Position numbers and translations under genes: made by a program
From: Melanopsichium pennsylvanicum
Taxonomy: Eukaryota; Basidiomycota; Ustilaginomycetes; Ustilaginales
Reading direction: 5' to 3'
Assembly (NCBI GenBank): GCA_900208305.1
Contig: OAPG01000001.1
Span: forward strand, 868,001 to 932,000
Length of the DNA: 64,000 nucleotides
Notes under the pieces: model-generated
Told to the model about the DNA's origin: nothing
Seen by the model: the letters and a program-made list of their open reading frames with translations, nothing else
Databases searched by the model: none
Shown: piece after piece, positions 1-9,490 of the stretch
Position numbering within the stretch: the first letter of the stretch is position 1
Layout: every line of letters begins with the position of its first letter

Positions 1-370
1 GTTCCAAATCTGTCACCTCGAAAAGTTCAGTTTAGAGTTGTGGCATTATTGGCGTGCATGCGGATTGACAGGGTCCAAGCGTCAATCAGTTGGCTGATCA
101 TCATTCAATAAACTTTTTCCGGATCGGCCTGTGTGCTGTTGATCTATTCCGCATCCCTTAGTGCATGCTGTACTCTCAATTGCAATGCTCAAAGGTCGTC
201 GCTGTGAGTGTGTTAAGACGGCAACCAACGCCAACTATGCTGTTGCCAGTCTGTGTATAGATATATTCCGGTCCACCTTGCCACCTCCAATTCGTATCCC
301 TATTCATCCCTCTGTTCATCCCACGTTGATCGTGCCTGCGCCATCTTTATCTGGAACCAGATAACCAAGC
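1..370. other. Left-edge non-coding stretch, probable promoter/leader
   Basis: No convincing coding sequence is present. A short open frame at 161-364 ends in a stop just before the ATG at 371 and is in the same frame, so it is not joined to the downstream gene without splicing. The pyrimidine-rich stretch at about 270-360 resembles the C/T-rich leaders found upstream of fungal start codons. Confidence 0.4.
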
Positions 371-1102
371 ATGTCGAGCGTAGAGGATGAAAATTTCACT
401 CTAGCTCTGACCTTCCTCTCTCTCTACGCGACACCTCCTGCGCAGTCTTCACCTCCTCTTCCCCCTTCTTCCGATGTTCAGCCACCATCTTCACTAGCCT
501 CATCACTCAGCTCGTGGGCTGATGTACCTCCATCGGAATACCTTTCTTCAGGCCCTTCCGATCGACCACAGGCTCCCTACAGGACTACAGTCGGCTTGAA
601 CACTACCTCTCGCAAAGGATGTAAAAAGTCTAGCATCCGCGCAGGACTTTCCAGCCTCTCTATACCCCCTTGTCCATTTGGAAGCCAACTAGGGACCTCC
701 AATCCACCCGTACCTGCCAACACCAGCCTTCGTCCGTACTCCCACATTTATCAAAAGAACTACTTCAACCTTCGCCCCAATCCCCGCGCTTTGAAAGTCG
801 AGAACAATGAGATACCTCTTCCTGAGCCAGAGTACGTCTACGATACAGCATTGCAAGTTCTCGAATCTGCGATGAATCTAATCGTAGCGTTTGGGAAAGC
901 GGCAGCAGTTATGATAACGAATGGAGGTAAGAAATGCTTGGGATTGCAACTGGCCAAGATAGGACTGGTCGCAGTGGTGTGTATCAGACCAAGGTGGGCG
1001 GCAGGTGTGATGAATGCCAGTTTGGAAGTGTTGAGAGATCCGTGGCAAGGTTTCCATCGTTCAATTTACGTTTGGGTTATGGCGAACGTACTAGCCTTAT
1101 AA
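371..1102 (+). CDS. Uncharacterised Ser/Pro-rich protein
   Basis: I do not recognise this 243-residue product. The first ~90 residues are rich in Ser and Pro and probably disordered. Residues ~125-240 look more ordered, with a Tyr/Asn-rich patch, a Pro-Glu segment and then alternating hydrophobic residues near the C terminus that could be one membrane-associated helix. No signal peptide is evident. A GTAAGA donor at 927 and an AG at 973-974 would define a 48-nt in-frame intron, so the frame stays open either way; 48 nt is short for a fungal intron and I leave it unspliced. The gene converges on APN1 with under 90 bp between stop codons. The ATG at 371 follows a C/T-rich leader. The codon pattern looks genuine, but function is unknown. 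Confidence 0.5.
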   Translation: MSSVEDENFTLALTFLSLYATPPAQSSPPLPPSSDVQPPSSLASSLSSWADVPPSEYLSSGPSDRPQAPYRTTVGLNTTSRKGCKKSSIRAGLSSLSIPPCPFGSQLGTSNPPVPANTSLRPYSHIYQKNYFNLRPNPRALKVENNEIPLPEPEYVYDTALQVLESAMNLIVAFGKAAAVMITNGGKKCLGLQLAKIGLVAVVCIRPRWAAGVMNASLEVLRDPWQGFHRSIYVWVMANVLAL

Positions 1103-1189
1103 ATGATATTGAGAGAACTGTACAAGTACAAATCGCGAGCCTGATGTGATTGACACTTTGATGGATGAGTTGTATGTGTCGAGGCCGTT

Positions 1190-2872
1190 CTATTCATTTT
1201 TGCCGAGATCGCTTGAACCTTGGTCTTGGCCGTCATTCTCTTGCTTGGCTTTCTTGGTCTTTTTCTTGGCTACATCCTTTGCTTCGGAACGTTTCTTTGC
1301 AGCGTGCAATCTTTCTGCTTCTTGGATCACTTCGTCTGCTCTTGCCAACCATTCCTCGGCAGCCTCCCACTGGCCCCACTTTGTCCCACGCAACGAATAC
1401 AAGGCTTGAATCTGACAATACCAAACTTGGTGCATTTTGACTTGCGCTTCTTTTGCTGTATATCCACCTATCGCGTTGCCTAATGCTGGCGTTTCGAGAA
1501 TCAGTGGGATACCATGCCACCTTTCATCATTGACAACACACCAAAATCCACCCAACCCAATCTCACCTCGGCCGATGTTCGCATGTCGATCAAGCTTACA
1601 TCCGAGCCCGAACTTGCTATCGTTTAAATGAAACCCTTTCACACTTTCCCACCCAATCGTGTCTTGTATTGTCTTGATGAAATCAGCGTACGTCGACTTG
1701 GTGGTGATGTCATAGCCGGCAGCAAACGCATGGCAGGTATCGATGCAAACTCCAACACGACTTTTATTATTTACGTGAGAGATGATGGTAGAGAGATCGT
1801 GGAGAGAGGAGCCGAGAATAGTATCATTCTTGCTGCCCGCCATGTTTTCGATCAAAATGACAACGGAGGAGGTTTGGTTGTGCGCTCTGTTGATGTATTC
1901 TGCAACGAGTTTGCAGGACTCCTCCTTTGCGGCCCGAACAGAAGTGAGTGGGCCAATGGTCGGAGGTGACGGATGTTCATCAGTGGCTGAGGCGGCGGTC
2001 ATTGAGCCAGGGTGGAAATTGAACAAGCGCACACCGAGCTGTTCGCATCGTTGAAGATCGTCGATGAAGGCTTCGAAAGACTTTTCCCTTTTATCTATAG
2101 CCGGGTTGGCCAAGTTCACCAAATAACACCCGTGGGGGATCACGTAGCCTATTTCTCTACCAACTCTCGTTGTACCGTGCGGTTCTCCTCTCACATTGGC
2201 TTCGTTTTCGGTACCTAGATCTGGCATGAATCCAAAATCCTTGATTCGTTGCTTGAATTGTACGGCCGAAGTGTCAGGGATTGGATTGCTGGCCCATTGC
2301 ATTTTTGGTCGAACAAAACAAGAAAAAGCGTTACCGCCAATCCTCAGCGCGTTGAGGGGAGCATTTTCCACTCCACCTGCCGAGCTTATGTGCGCCCCGA
2401 TGAATAGCCCACTGTCTCTTCTGTCTCCTGTTACCGCATGGGCTTTTGTTGAGGGCAGGAAGGGCGATGGACGAGAAGGAAATATCTCCTCTTCGACGGC
2501 TTCTTTCTTTGTTCTTCGCTTTTTGGTAGCTGTTGGCTTCTCGTCAGTGATTGTACAATCGAGCGCCTCTTCTTCAATCAGAGAGGAAACTTTTTCAGTC
2601 TTGATCGAGCGCCTCGTGCGAGCCGGTGAGGGAGGACATTGGGCGATAAGTGCTGTCGCTTCAATGCTGGACTCTGACTTATTTCTCTGTCGCTTAAGCG
2701 GAGAAGCTGGTGATGGAGATGCCACCGGCGTTGGTGACGTGATTAAAGTAGAAGCTGCTGCATGCTGTGGGCGGGGTACACTGGTAGGTATTGATCGTCG
2801 ACTGCTCCTTCTCAAGGTTGGTGAGGCGACGGACTCGACAGCTGCAACAAGTACCTTCGACCTAGGTGGCAT
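1190..2872 (-). CDS. APN1: AP endonuclease, endonuclease IV family (Apn1)
   Basis: Class II apurinic/apyrimidinic endonuclease of base-excision repair, which cuts 5' of abasic sites and trims blocked 3' ends using three Zn ions. The product is 560 residues from the ATG at 2872; the frame is open to 2932 but has no upstream ATG. Residues ~1-155 are a basic, Ser-rich extension with nuclear-signal-like KKRRTKK. The TIM-barrel domain follows, starting at GLFIGAHISSAGG. Family metal-ligand motifs are present in order: PHGCYL, FHPGS, IENMAG, CIDTCHAF, FHLNDS, LDRHANIGRGE and LILETP. The tail is Lys-rich. An insert of about 22 residues just before PHGCYL coincides with a possible 66-nt in-frame intron (2149-2214). 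It is convergent with the upstream unknown gene and divergent from the secreted glycoprotein gene. Confidence 0.95.
   Translation of the reverse strand: MPPRSKVLVAAVESVASPTLRRSSRRSIPTSVPRPQHAAASTLITSPTPVASPSPASPLKRQRNKSESSIEATALIAQCPPSPARTRRSIKTEKVSSLIEEEALDCTITDEKPTATKKRRTKKEAVEEEIFPSRPSPFLPSTKAHAVTGDRRDSGLFIGAHISSAGGVENAPLNALRIGGNAFSCFVRPKMQWASNPIPDTSAVQFKQRIKDFGFMPDLGTENEANVRGEPHGTTRVGREIGYVIPHGCYLVNLANPAIDKREKSFEAFIDDLQRCEQLGVRLFNFHPGSMTAASATDEHPSPPTIGPLTSVRAAKEESCKLVAEYINRAHNQTSSVVILIENMAGSKNDTILGSSLHDLSTIISHVNNKSRVGVCIDTCHAFAAGYDITTKSTYADFIKTIQDTIGWESVKGFHLNDSKFGLGCKLDRHANIGRGEIGLGGFWCVVNDERWHGIPLILETPALGNAIGGYTAKEAQVKMHQVWYCQIQALYSLRGTKWGQWEAAEEWLARADEVIQEAERLHAAKKRSEAKDVAKKKTKKAKQENDGQDQGSSDLGKNE
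2149..2214 (-). other. Possible in-frame 66-nt intron in APN1
   Basis: On the minus strand the stretch begins GTACCG and ends ATAG. Its removal keeps the frame and joins MPDL to GYVIPHG, which is the usual spacing in endonuclease IV proteins. The donor is weak and I see no clear branch-point sequence, so it may simply be translated. Confidence 0.4.
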
Positions 2873-4502
2873 CTTGGCAACCAAAATAACGTCGAATGGC
2901 GCAATGATTGTGTTGACTGTGTCCTGTAGCACATCTGTGGTTGTACCAGAAGTGAAGCTCGTGGTAGAGACGGTACAAAGGTCAACACTTGATTACAATT
3001 AGAAGCAGACTACTAGAAGCACTACCATCCGCCGGCGGCACCCCAAGCGGCTGTCACAGCAATCTTGTGGAGGGCAATTTGAAAACTTTGTCGGAAATCG
3101 GGTCATATGAGAACTTTAACATCTCGAAACATTTTCCGCAGATTGATCATGTCGCTTTTGAAACGCATGAGATCTTAACCTTGATCGGGGCGGCATAACG
3201 ATAGACATTTGCGATGTGTACGGGAAGGTGGAATGGACTCTAAGTAAGGCAACGTATCTAATCATGCCAAGCCCTGGATGCGGACTTCTCCAGGCCAAAC
3301 CTTTTCCACACCCGAGAGCCCCGACGGAGGCAAGGTCGAGAGAGAACAAGGTGTTCGTGTTTTGCCAAGCGCACGCCAAGCCGAAAGGCCAAGACAGAGG
3401 CAGCAGAAAGCCTCGCGTGCCAATTTCGCCCTGGTGTGTGTGCATGGTTTTTTATTCGCTGCAACGCGTGATGTGCTGCCAAGACTTTTTTTCACAATTC
3501 TTTCTGGTCGACCTTTCTCCTGAATTGTCAAATAGTGCGCCAAGCAAAGCCGTCCAGAATGCGAACAAGCTTACTAGGGGAATAACAGCATTGGTCATAC
3601 AACCACGGAAACGCGACGCTTGTTTACAAGAGTCGACCTTCAATATAGTAAATTATAAAGTACTGACCGAATGACTGTGCCAAGCTGAAGATCGTTCAGG
3701 GTGATTCACCGCCTTCGGAGAGAACCTTGACAGCCGCGCGATGGTAGTCGCGGGTCGATATCACACGAAATGGATGGACACAGTGCGAAGGATGTGCAGG
3801 GCGGATGAATTTGAGAGAACCAAAGCAGCGACGTGTGACAAGAAGACAGCTCAACAGCGCCATGCCTTTTCAAATACGTATGGAAAGCTGTTGTTGACTG
3901 CTTTGGCACCCTGATTCACTAATCGGTCGTCAAAGATGTCGATCCTTTTGGGCTCCTGATGCAGCTTCTCCTCTCTGCATCGACGTTTGACGCGTGGGTA
4001 TGAAAAACGTTCTCTCACATCATTGTGCCAACTTCTCAAACGCAACATCCTGACAGCCAGCGTTGCGATGAAGACGCAGGAAAGACGTCGAGATGTACCT
4101 ATGTCAGGTCTTGCAGAGGTAGTGGAGACTTGCCTACGTAGAGGAATAGGATTGCAGCCCCTCTGTCAATACACATTACTGCTACTACAAGCCAGGCAGA
4201 GAGAGCATCGGATCTTGGCGTTCAAATCTCTCCCTTTAGCGAGAATGAAAGGGGCAGGAGAGACATGTTAGAAGATGCCCATTCGCTATTCTTGGCATCT
4301 CTATGCACTGCCTCCGATCCTCAGTCAGCTGCTTGCTCTGTTGGACGGTGTCTTGGACCAAGCTGCTGGGTCAAGTATATTATCTCTCGGACTCGTTCCT
4401 TCGAATCTTCCCTCCGCTCTCTCTCCTTTCTTTCCGAAATTCTGTCCTCCTCTACACTTTCTTCCTACATCGAAAAGGACGAAAAAACCAGTCGGTCTCA
4501 CC
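2873..4502. promoter_or_regulatory. Divergent promoter region between APN1 and the secreted glycoprotein gene
   Basis: About 1.6 kb without a supportable gene. Small open frames (for example 3216-3674) have no family resemblance and poor composition. The last ~200 bp before 4503 are C/T-rich, consistent with a leader for the plus-strand gene. No tRNA or repeat was recognised. Confidence 0.5.
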
Positions 4503-5717
4503 ATGACAAGAAACGCTCTTACCTCGGCGCTCATCGTCACTCTTTTGACCACCTTGGCCGGCGCTCAAACTCCCACCCGCACCTCAGGCAGCGGTCCTGA
4601 CCCTCGTGCAACTACCGACTTGAAGCTCAACCAGCCTACCAAGTCCTGGACGCAATGGCAGCCCAAGGCCACCTACGCCTACTCTCAACTCCCTGATCAA
4701 TACATGGGCGCTAACCGTATCGCATCCGGCGAAGGCGGCACTCCTGGTGGAGAGCCTCAATCGGGTTACAACACCTGTGCTCGCAACACGTGGAACCAAG
4801 ACTCTCGCTGTCAGACTGCTTGGATCAACTCGCTCGACGACTTCTGTCTCTGGGGTCCTGCAGAGTACGGTACGGTGGGTGAAAAGGAACGTTCTGGTGT
4901 GGCGTACTGTACAACAGACAGACACGGAACCAGGCTCATTCCTGATGGAAGCATTACGGGTGCACACTTTGTGAGGACTAGAGATTACGTTCAAGTGACT
5001 GGTGTCGGTGATTTCACCTCGATGCTCATCCCAGAGGGTGACGATGGTGGAGAATTTGATCCTCACGGTGCGGATGATTTGGGCAACCCGATCGGAGGTA
5101 TCGTATACACCACTGCCAACCCAGCGACCAACGGTGAGCCATTCTTCGTCTCGGAATGGACCAACTTTATGTCATACAACCAGTTCTGTCTTCGGGCTTG
5201 TTGGGGTGAGCGAGCTGCTGCCCAATGTGAGCACATCTACGATGTTATGGGCTGTCAATGGAACATTCCCGCCAACTATGACATGGGAGTTTTTGAAGCT
5301 TGTGACGGCGCAATCGGTCAACTTCAAGGAATTTATGGATCGTCTACTTTCCGTCAAGGTGATCCAGTCACACCTTCTGCACACCCAGCTCCTTCGAGCA
5401 GCAACTGCAGTTCTCAGAGGACCATCAGTCACGGTCTTCTCGCCAGATCGGGCGCCCAGAGCTCGAGCTCCACTACGGAACCAAGCAGTAGCGCTGCGCC
5501 GACCAGCTCAGGAAGCGCTAGCACTACCGCCCGTTCCGTCACTGGTGCTGTAGCTAGCAGCAACCCTAGCTCCGCTAGTGCCAGCTCCAGCAGCAACACT
5601 GGCAATGTTAGCACTAGCCAGAACAACAGCAATGCCGCTTCGGGTGCTAGCAGTCTGACTATGAGCGCTGGTCTTGCTGGCCTTGTTGCCATCGGCGCTG
5701 CCGCCTTCGCTCTTTGA
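4503..5717 (+). CDS. Secreted GPI-type glycoprotein, macrophage-activating-glycoprotein-like
   Basis: A 404-residue protein of a basidiomycete family often annotated as related to macrophage activating glycoprotein; that name recalls an old immunological observation and does not define a function. Residues 1-20 form a signal peptide ending at AGAQ. The mature region (~25-300) has several Cys residues and many aromatic and Gly residues, typical of an extracellular fold. It is followed by a ~120-residue Ser/Thr/Ala-rich, probably O-mannosylated stalk, and a hydrophobic C terminus ending AAAFAL, as in GPI-anchored proteins. The frame is open upstream to an ATG at 4275, but only the ATG at 4503 places the signal peptide at the N terminus, so I use that. 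Expected location is the cell surface or wall. Family assignment is from memory of the sequence pattern. Confidence 0.7.
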   Translation: MTRNALTSALIVTLLTTLAGAQTPTRTSGSGPDPRATTDLKLNQPTKSWTQWQPKATYAYSQLPDQYMGANRIASGEGGTPGGEPQSGYNTCARNTWNQDSRCQTAWINSLDDFCLWGPAEYGTVGEKERSGVAYCTTDRHGTRLIPDGSITGAHFVRTRDYVQVTGVGDFTSMLIPEGDDGGEFDPHGADDLGNPIGGIVYTTANPATNGEPFFVSEWTNFMSYNQFCLRACWGERAAAQCEHIYDVMGCQWNIPANYDMGVFEACDGAIGQLQGIYGSSTFRQGDPVTPSAHPAPSSSNCSSQRTISHGLLARSGAQSSSSTTEPSSSAAPTSSGSASTTARSVTGAVASSNPSSASASSSSNTGNVSTSQNNSNAASGASSLTMSAGLAGLVAIGAAAFAL

Positions 5718-6069
5718 AAAGGTGTTGCCATTTTCAGCTTTGCTCCATCTCTCACCACCAAGATGTTGTCGACCGTCACCTTACGCATACTTCCGCCCCC
5801 TCCCCCCCCCTTCTTTATTCGCTTTCTCGCACCTATGGACACTTTTGGTCATTCACTCGTTTTTTTCCTCTTCACTCATTGTTTTCGGCATTGCAAGTTT
5901 GTCATATCCTCACATTATCACCGTATCAGCTTGTCCTTGATTGTGTCGACCGGTGGCGACGCTTTGACCAAGTGGACCAAGATTTGAAAAAGTGAAGTTG
6001 AGCTTGATTTCAACCAAAATGTGATTGTTGCATTGTACTACAACAAGACTCTGTGATGACTCCAATCAT
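5718..6069. other. Convergent 3' region
   Basis: Shared 3' region of the glycoprotein gene and IPI3. It is C/T-rich with a C9-10 run near 5802-5810. Nothing else was recognised. Confidence 0.4.
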
Positions 6070-7827
6070 TCATTCGCTAACCCCGACATTAACCTGGCTA
6101 GAAGAAAGTCTGTCTTGAACCAAGCGCATCCACATTTCGTCATTGATCTTCTTGGCCTGTTGCAGTTGTACGCGCAACAACGTGTTTTCCTTATTCAACC
6201 TTTGCGTCTCTTGGCTGTCCTGCACTTTGGTTTTGACTCCGCTTGCGTGTGCTCCTGCTGCACCCGACAAGGCACCAAAGGATCCCATCAGATCGTCAGA
6301 AACAAGGTTACTATCCCAAACAGGATCGATGAATTCATCCACCACTTCTGACTCTGGGAACAACCTCGTTCCACTTGCACCGATTCGAGTCGAATAGGGT
6401 GTAACCAACCGGTCTTCTTCCGCAGCCGATAATTGTCGAGAAAAGTTGGCCACGGGTCTAACAGGAATGATGCCTGAACCTGCTGCTGACCCTGCTCCGC
6501 CTGCGCCATTTGTCGAGGTTCCCGCTCCAGATGAAAATGTGCCAGTTTCCCAGTGACCAAAGAGATCTCTGGGTTTGGGTAGAACTACTAGGTTTGTCAC
6601 CGCATTCTTGCCTGTGATAGCGCTTGCTTTTGCGTTGCCCAACAACGAGACGGTGCGAAGGATCTGACTATTGCTCACGTCAATGACGAACAGACTGCCA
6701 GCCAAGCTTCCAACCAATAAGGAGGTAGAATTGGAAGAGAGGCAGATGCTTGAGATCGGTTCGCGGATGGTGATGATGCTAGAACCGACCGCAGCGGCAC
6801 GAGCGGCGGGATCGGCTATGGAAGGAATGCGTTCGTTTGTTGGTCCTGAGCCAGAAGAGAAACCGTAGGCTTCGATCGAGGTCGCGCCTCTGAGTTCCTC
6901 CGTGACGAAGCTGTACTGAGAGCCCGAGGTGGAGGATTTGGTTTCGACCATACGGCTCGAGGCATCCTTTTTCCGAAAGAGATCGATTCGGTAGATGAGA
7001 TGATCAGATGAGCCTGGAGAAGTAGCAGCAAAGAAGAATCGCTCGGTACAGTCTTGTACCACTCTGTGTATTGGCTGTTCGAAGATGAAAGTGCTTAACA
7101 AAGATCTTGTCCTGAGATCCCAAAGTTTGACCGACATATCAGCCGAGCTGGAGAGGATGGTGACTTGGTGAGGGAAGTGACCGGAAGATATGTGGAGGTC
7201 GGTGATGGCGAGATTGTGATCGGCGAGTGTGCAGTATGGAGTAGGATTGTGCTCTGAGCTTGTGATGGAAGAGCTTGTTTGGTCATGTGGGGCAAGAAGC
7301 CCGGCGAGACTCCAGACTAGAATCCTAGAATCTTCAGAGCCCGTCACGAGACCAGCACCATCCATTGTCCATTTCAATACCGTAACCGATCGATAGTGAG
7401 CATCGAAGGAGGCGAGCAGATCACCGGTTGCAACTTGCCAGACAAAGATGCGGCCTTCGAAAGAGCCGGCTGCTATGAGTTCGCCACTGGGGGATGAGGC
7501 AATGCATGAGAGTTTTGAGGGCAGGATGATGCGTTGGAGTGGATGATCACGTTGGAAAGAATAGACGTTAAGGGTGGCTTTGTTGTTTTCTAGCTGAAAG
7601 ACAAGACCGCCAGAGCCAGAGATGGTACGGTTTGGAGAGGTTGGAATGGCCGAAAGAGAGTGGAAGGAGGGGTCGGAGACGCCTTTGAAGGTGAGCAAGG
7701 GTGAGGTGGACGAGGGGTTGGCGACGGTTGTTAGGCCCATGGAGCCAACCAGAGACGAAGAAGACGCGGTGGAGTATAGAAGGCATTCTGTTGCAAACAG
7801 CGACGAGGCTGAGGATGATGAGGCCAT
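6070..7827 (-). CDS. IPI3: Pre-rRNA processing protein Ipi3 (WDR18 family)
   Basis: WD40 subunit of the Rix1-Ipi1-Ipi3 complex, which acts in ITS2 processing and late nucleoplasmic maturation of 60S pre-ribosomes. The product is 585 residues. WD-type repeats are readable from about residue 75 to 400, for example ELIAAGSFEGRIFVWQ, the segment around TGSEDSRILVWSL, and SADMSVKLWDL. The layout with a long C-terminal region ending in a coiled-coil-like helix (LNKENTLLRVQLQQAKK) matches Ipi3/WDR18. A Gly/Ala-rich low-complexity segment sits at ~430-450. The ATG at 7827 opens a Ser-rich N terminus. The gene for its partner RIX1 lies about 51 kb away in this same window. Confidence 0.85.
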   Translation of the reverse strand: MASSSSASSLFATECLLYSTASSSSLVGSMGLTTVANPSSTSPLLTFKGVSDPSFHSLSAIPTSPNRTISGSGGLVFQLENNKATLNVYSFQRDHPLQRIILPSKLSCIASSPSGELIAAGSFEGRIFVWQVATGDLLASFDAHYRSVTVLKWTMDGAGLVTGSEDSRILVWSLAGLLAPHDQTSSSITSSEHNPTPYCTLADHNLAITDLHISSGHFPHQVTILSSSADMSVKLWDLRTRSLLSTFIFEQPIHRVVQDCTERFFFAATSPGSSDHLIYRIDLFRKKDASSRMVETKSSTSGSQYSFVTEELRGATSIEAYGFSSGSGPTNERIPSIADPAARAAAVGSSIITIREPISSICLSSNSTSLLVGSLAGSLFVIDVSNSQILRTVSLLGNAKASAITGKNAVTNLVVLPKPRDLFGHWETGTFSSGAGTSTNGAGGAGSAAGSGIIPVRPVANFSRQLSAAEEDRLVTPYSTRIGASGTRLFPESEVVDEFIDPVWDSNLVSDDLMGSFGALSGAAGAHASGVKTKVQDSQETQRLNKENTLLRVQLQQAKKINDEMWMRLVQDRLSSSQVNVGVSE

Positions 7828-8204
7828 GTTGGCACGCAGAGGATGGAATTGGCACTTTTCGTGGTGGTGAGATGCGTGAGTCGGGGCGTTGGCAAGCTTT
7901 AGAGGTTGTGGTTACTCTTTGCTGAATGACACTTTGGCTAGCCCGTATATGCCGCTCGAAAATGGTTTTCGTCTGGAATCAAATCAACGAGGACGACGTA
8001 GGATGCCGACTGATGAAGTGCAAAGAGCGGAGGAGAGGAACAAGAGCTTTGGAGTATAGTAAAATAAATTAATATACTACTTTGACACTTTTGCTCTTTA
8101 TGAGCACACTAGCAAAGCTTCGAGACGGAAAATTCTGGAGTGGAGTTGAGTTCACGGAACTCGGCACTGATCGGCGATCTTTTTTGAAAAAAAAATAAAA
8201 TATT

Positions 8205-8219
8205 GTAGATTTACAGTAC
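8205..8219. repeat. Dispersed intergenic motif, variant copy
   Basis: GTAGATTTACAGTAC, two mismatches from GTAAATTTACTGTAC found elsewhere between genes in this window. Confidence 0.4.
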
Positions 8220-8779
8220 TCCAATTGATCGGGCTTCAGGGTCCATGTGACCACGCTTGAGCACGACATTGGCCGCAGCTTGGCGAATACGTCCCACTTC
8301 TGGACAGCTTATTGGGCAGCCAGTCAAGACTGTGACTTACAGCAGCCTCAAGCTTCTCAGGTTGGGTCAACCGACCATCGACCATGTTGCATGCTGATTC
8401 TAGAAGCGATGATCGTGATCGTCAAATTGGCATCTTGATCCGTCGTACAGTATCTCTAACTCCAGCGAAGCTCTGATTATATGTCATCGCTGGCATGTAG
8501 TGGTTGGGATGCGGCGGGAGGGTGGGAATGCAGGTTAAAGCCTTTGTCGAGTCTGTGTGTGTGAGTGTATCAGGCACAGTGACTGTTAGTGTAAGGCAGG
8601 CAGGCTGCTCGAATATTTGATCGGCAAACAAAGTGTGGGCGAGCAATGTGAATAGGCGAGTCTTGGATCTGAGGACAAAAAGGAACCTGATCGGGCTCTT
8701 GCACCTATGGAGCGGGATAGAAGCGGAAAAAATGCTTCGGGGAGCAAGACGGGAGATTTGCCACGGGGCCATTTCTGAC

Positions 8780-8800
8780 TGAGTCGTGAGTCGTGAGTAG
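8780..8800 (+). promoter_or_regulatory. Tandem Gcn4-like heptamers upstream of ASN1
   Basis: Two adjacent TGAGTCG heptamers followed by TGAGTAG, about 700 bp upstream of the asparagine synthetase ATG. The bZIP factors Gcn4/Cpc1 bind TGASTCA; these match six of seven positions (TGAGTCG) or five of seven (TGAGTAG). Asparagine synthetase is a classic general amino-acid-control target, so the placement is suggestive only. Confidence 0.35.
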
Positions 8801-9490
8801 TTGGTAACTGTAGTCGTGTGCCGTGTGAGTGTGTTTGGGTGTGTGACTAGCAGCTACACCTGACGAGGCAAGGAATTTTCAAGCTCCCGATACACTGACG
8901 TTAGTCGAAAAGAGTCAAAAAAAATCAACATGAAATTTGCCTCGCTGTTTGGTGGGGTGGCAGCCTGCAAGAGCGTTGGGCCCATTTGTGATTCGTGATT
9001 CTCAAAGCTGGCAGCAGCCTGGAAATGAGGAAGAAAATCATGAATCAAACAGAGGATATGCACAATTCTGGTTGGTTGGCTGGTTGAATTCCTCCCTCTT
9101 TTGGTGTGGCGGTAAAGCTGGAAGAACGCACGCATGGCTGCGAAGAGGATCAAGAAACACACAGAGAAAGAGAAAGGCGAGTCATCTGCACCTACAATCA
9201 CAATTCAGCGTTGGCGTCGGATCATTCCGTTCAACTCAGCTACCTATAAGTCGATTAGCTCTTCTCTTTTTCACAGCCTTGCATTCCCACCATTTCCATC
9301 AATCATACCCCTCTTTATCGTAGCTGTCACCTCGTTGTTGAGGACTACCATCCTCTAGCTACAACATAACCAAAATCTTGTCGTGTTTCCATCTTGACTA
9401 GCGAACAAGCACTTTCACTCGTCATAGAGCGTGCATCCTAACCCTATACATCTCATCTTCCCTTCCCACACCCTCACTACGAATTTCAAC

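Larger units (their letters stand above)
7828..9490. promoter_or_regulatory. Divergent promoter region IPI3 / asparagine synthetase
   Basis: About 1.66 kb without a supportable gene. It holds an AT-rich island near 8050-8220, with an AGTATA/TATACT inverted repeat (8053-8078) and a variant of the dispersed GTAAATTTACTGTAC motif (8205-8219). Three tandem TGAGTCG-type heptamers lie at 8780-8800. The last 250 bp are C/T-rich leader for the plus-strand gene. Confidence 0.55.

Noticed and set aside
2873..2932. N-terminal extension of APN1 to 2932
   Set aside because: The codon at 2932 is GTG, not ATG. The ATG at 2872 has a better context and a typical N terminus.
2196..3002. 268-codon plus-strand frame opposite APN1
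   Set aside because: Overlaps the APN1 N-terminal coding region in antisense and has no recognisable domain.
3216..3674. 152-codon plus-strand frame in the APN1/glycoprotein gap
   Set aside because: Unstructured composition, no domain, no leader or neighbour support.
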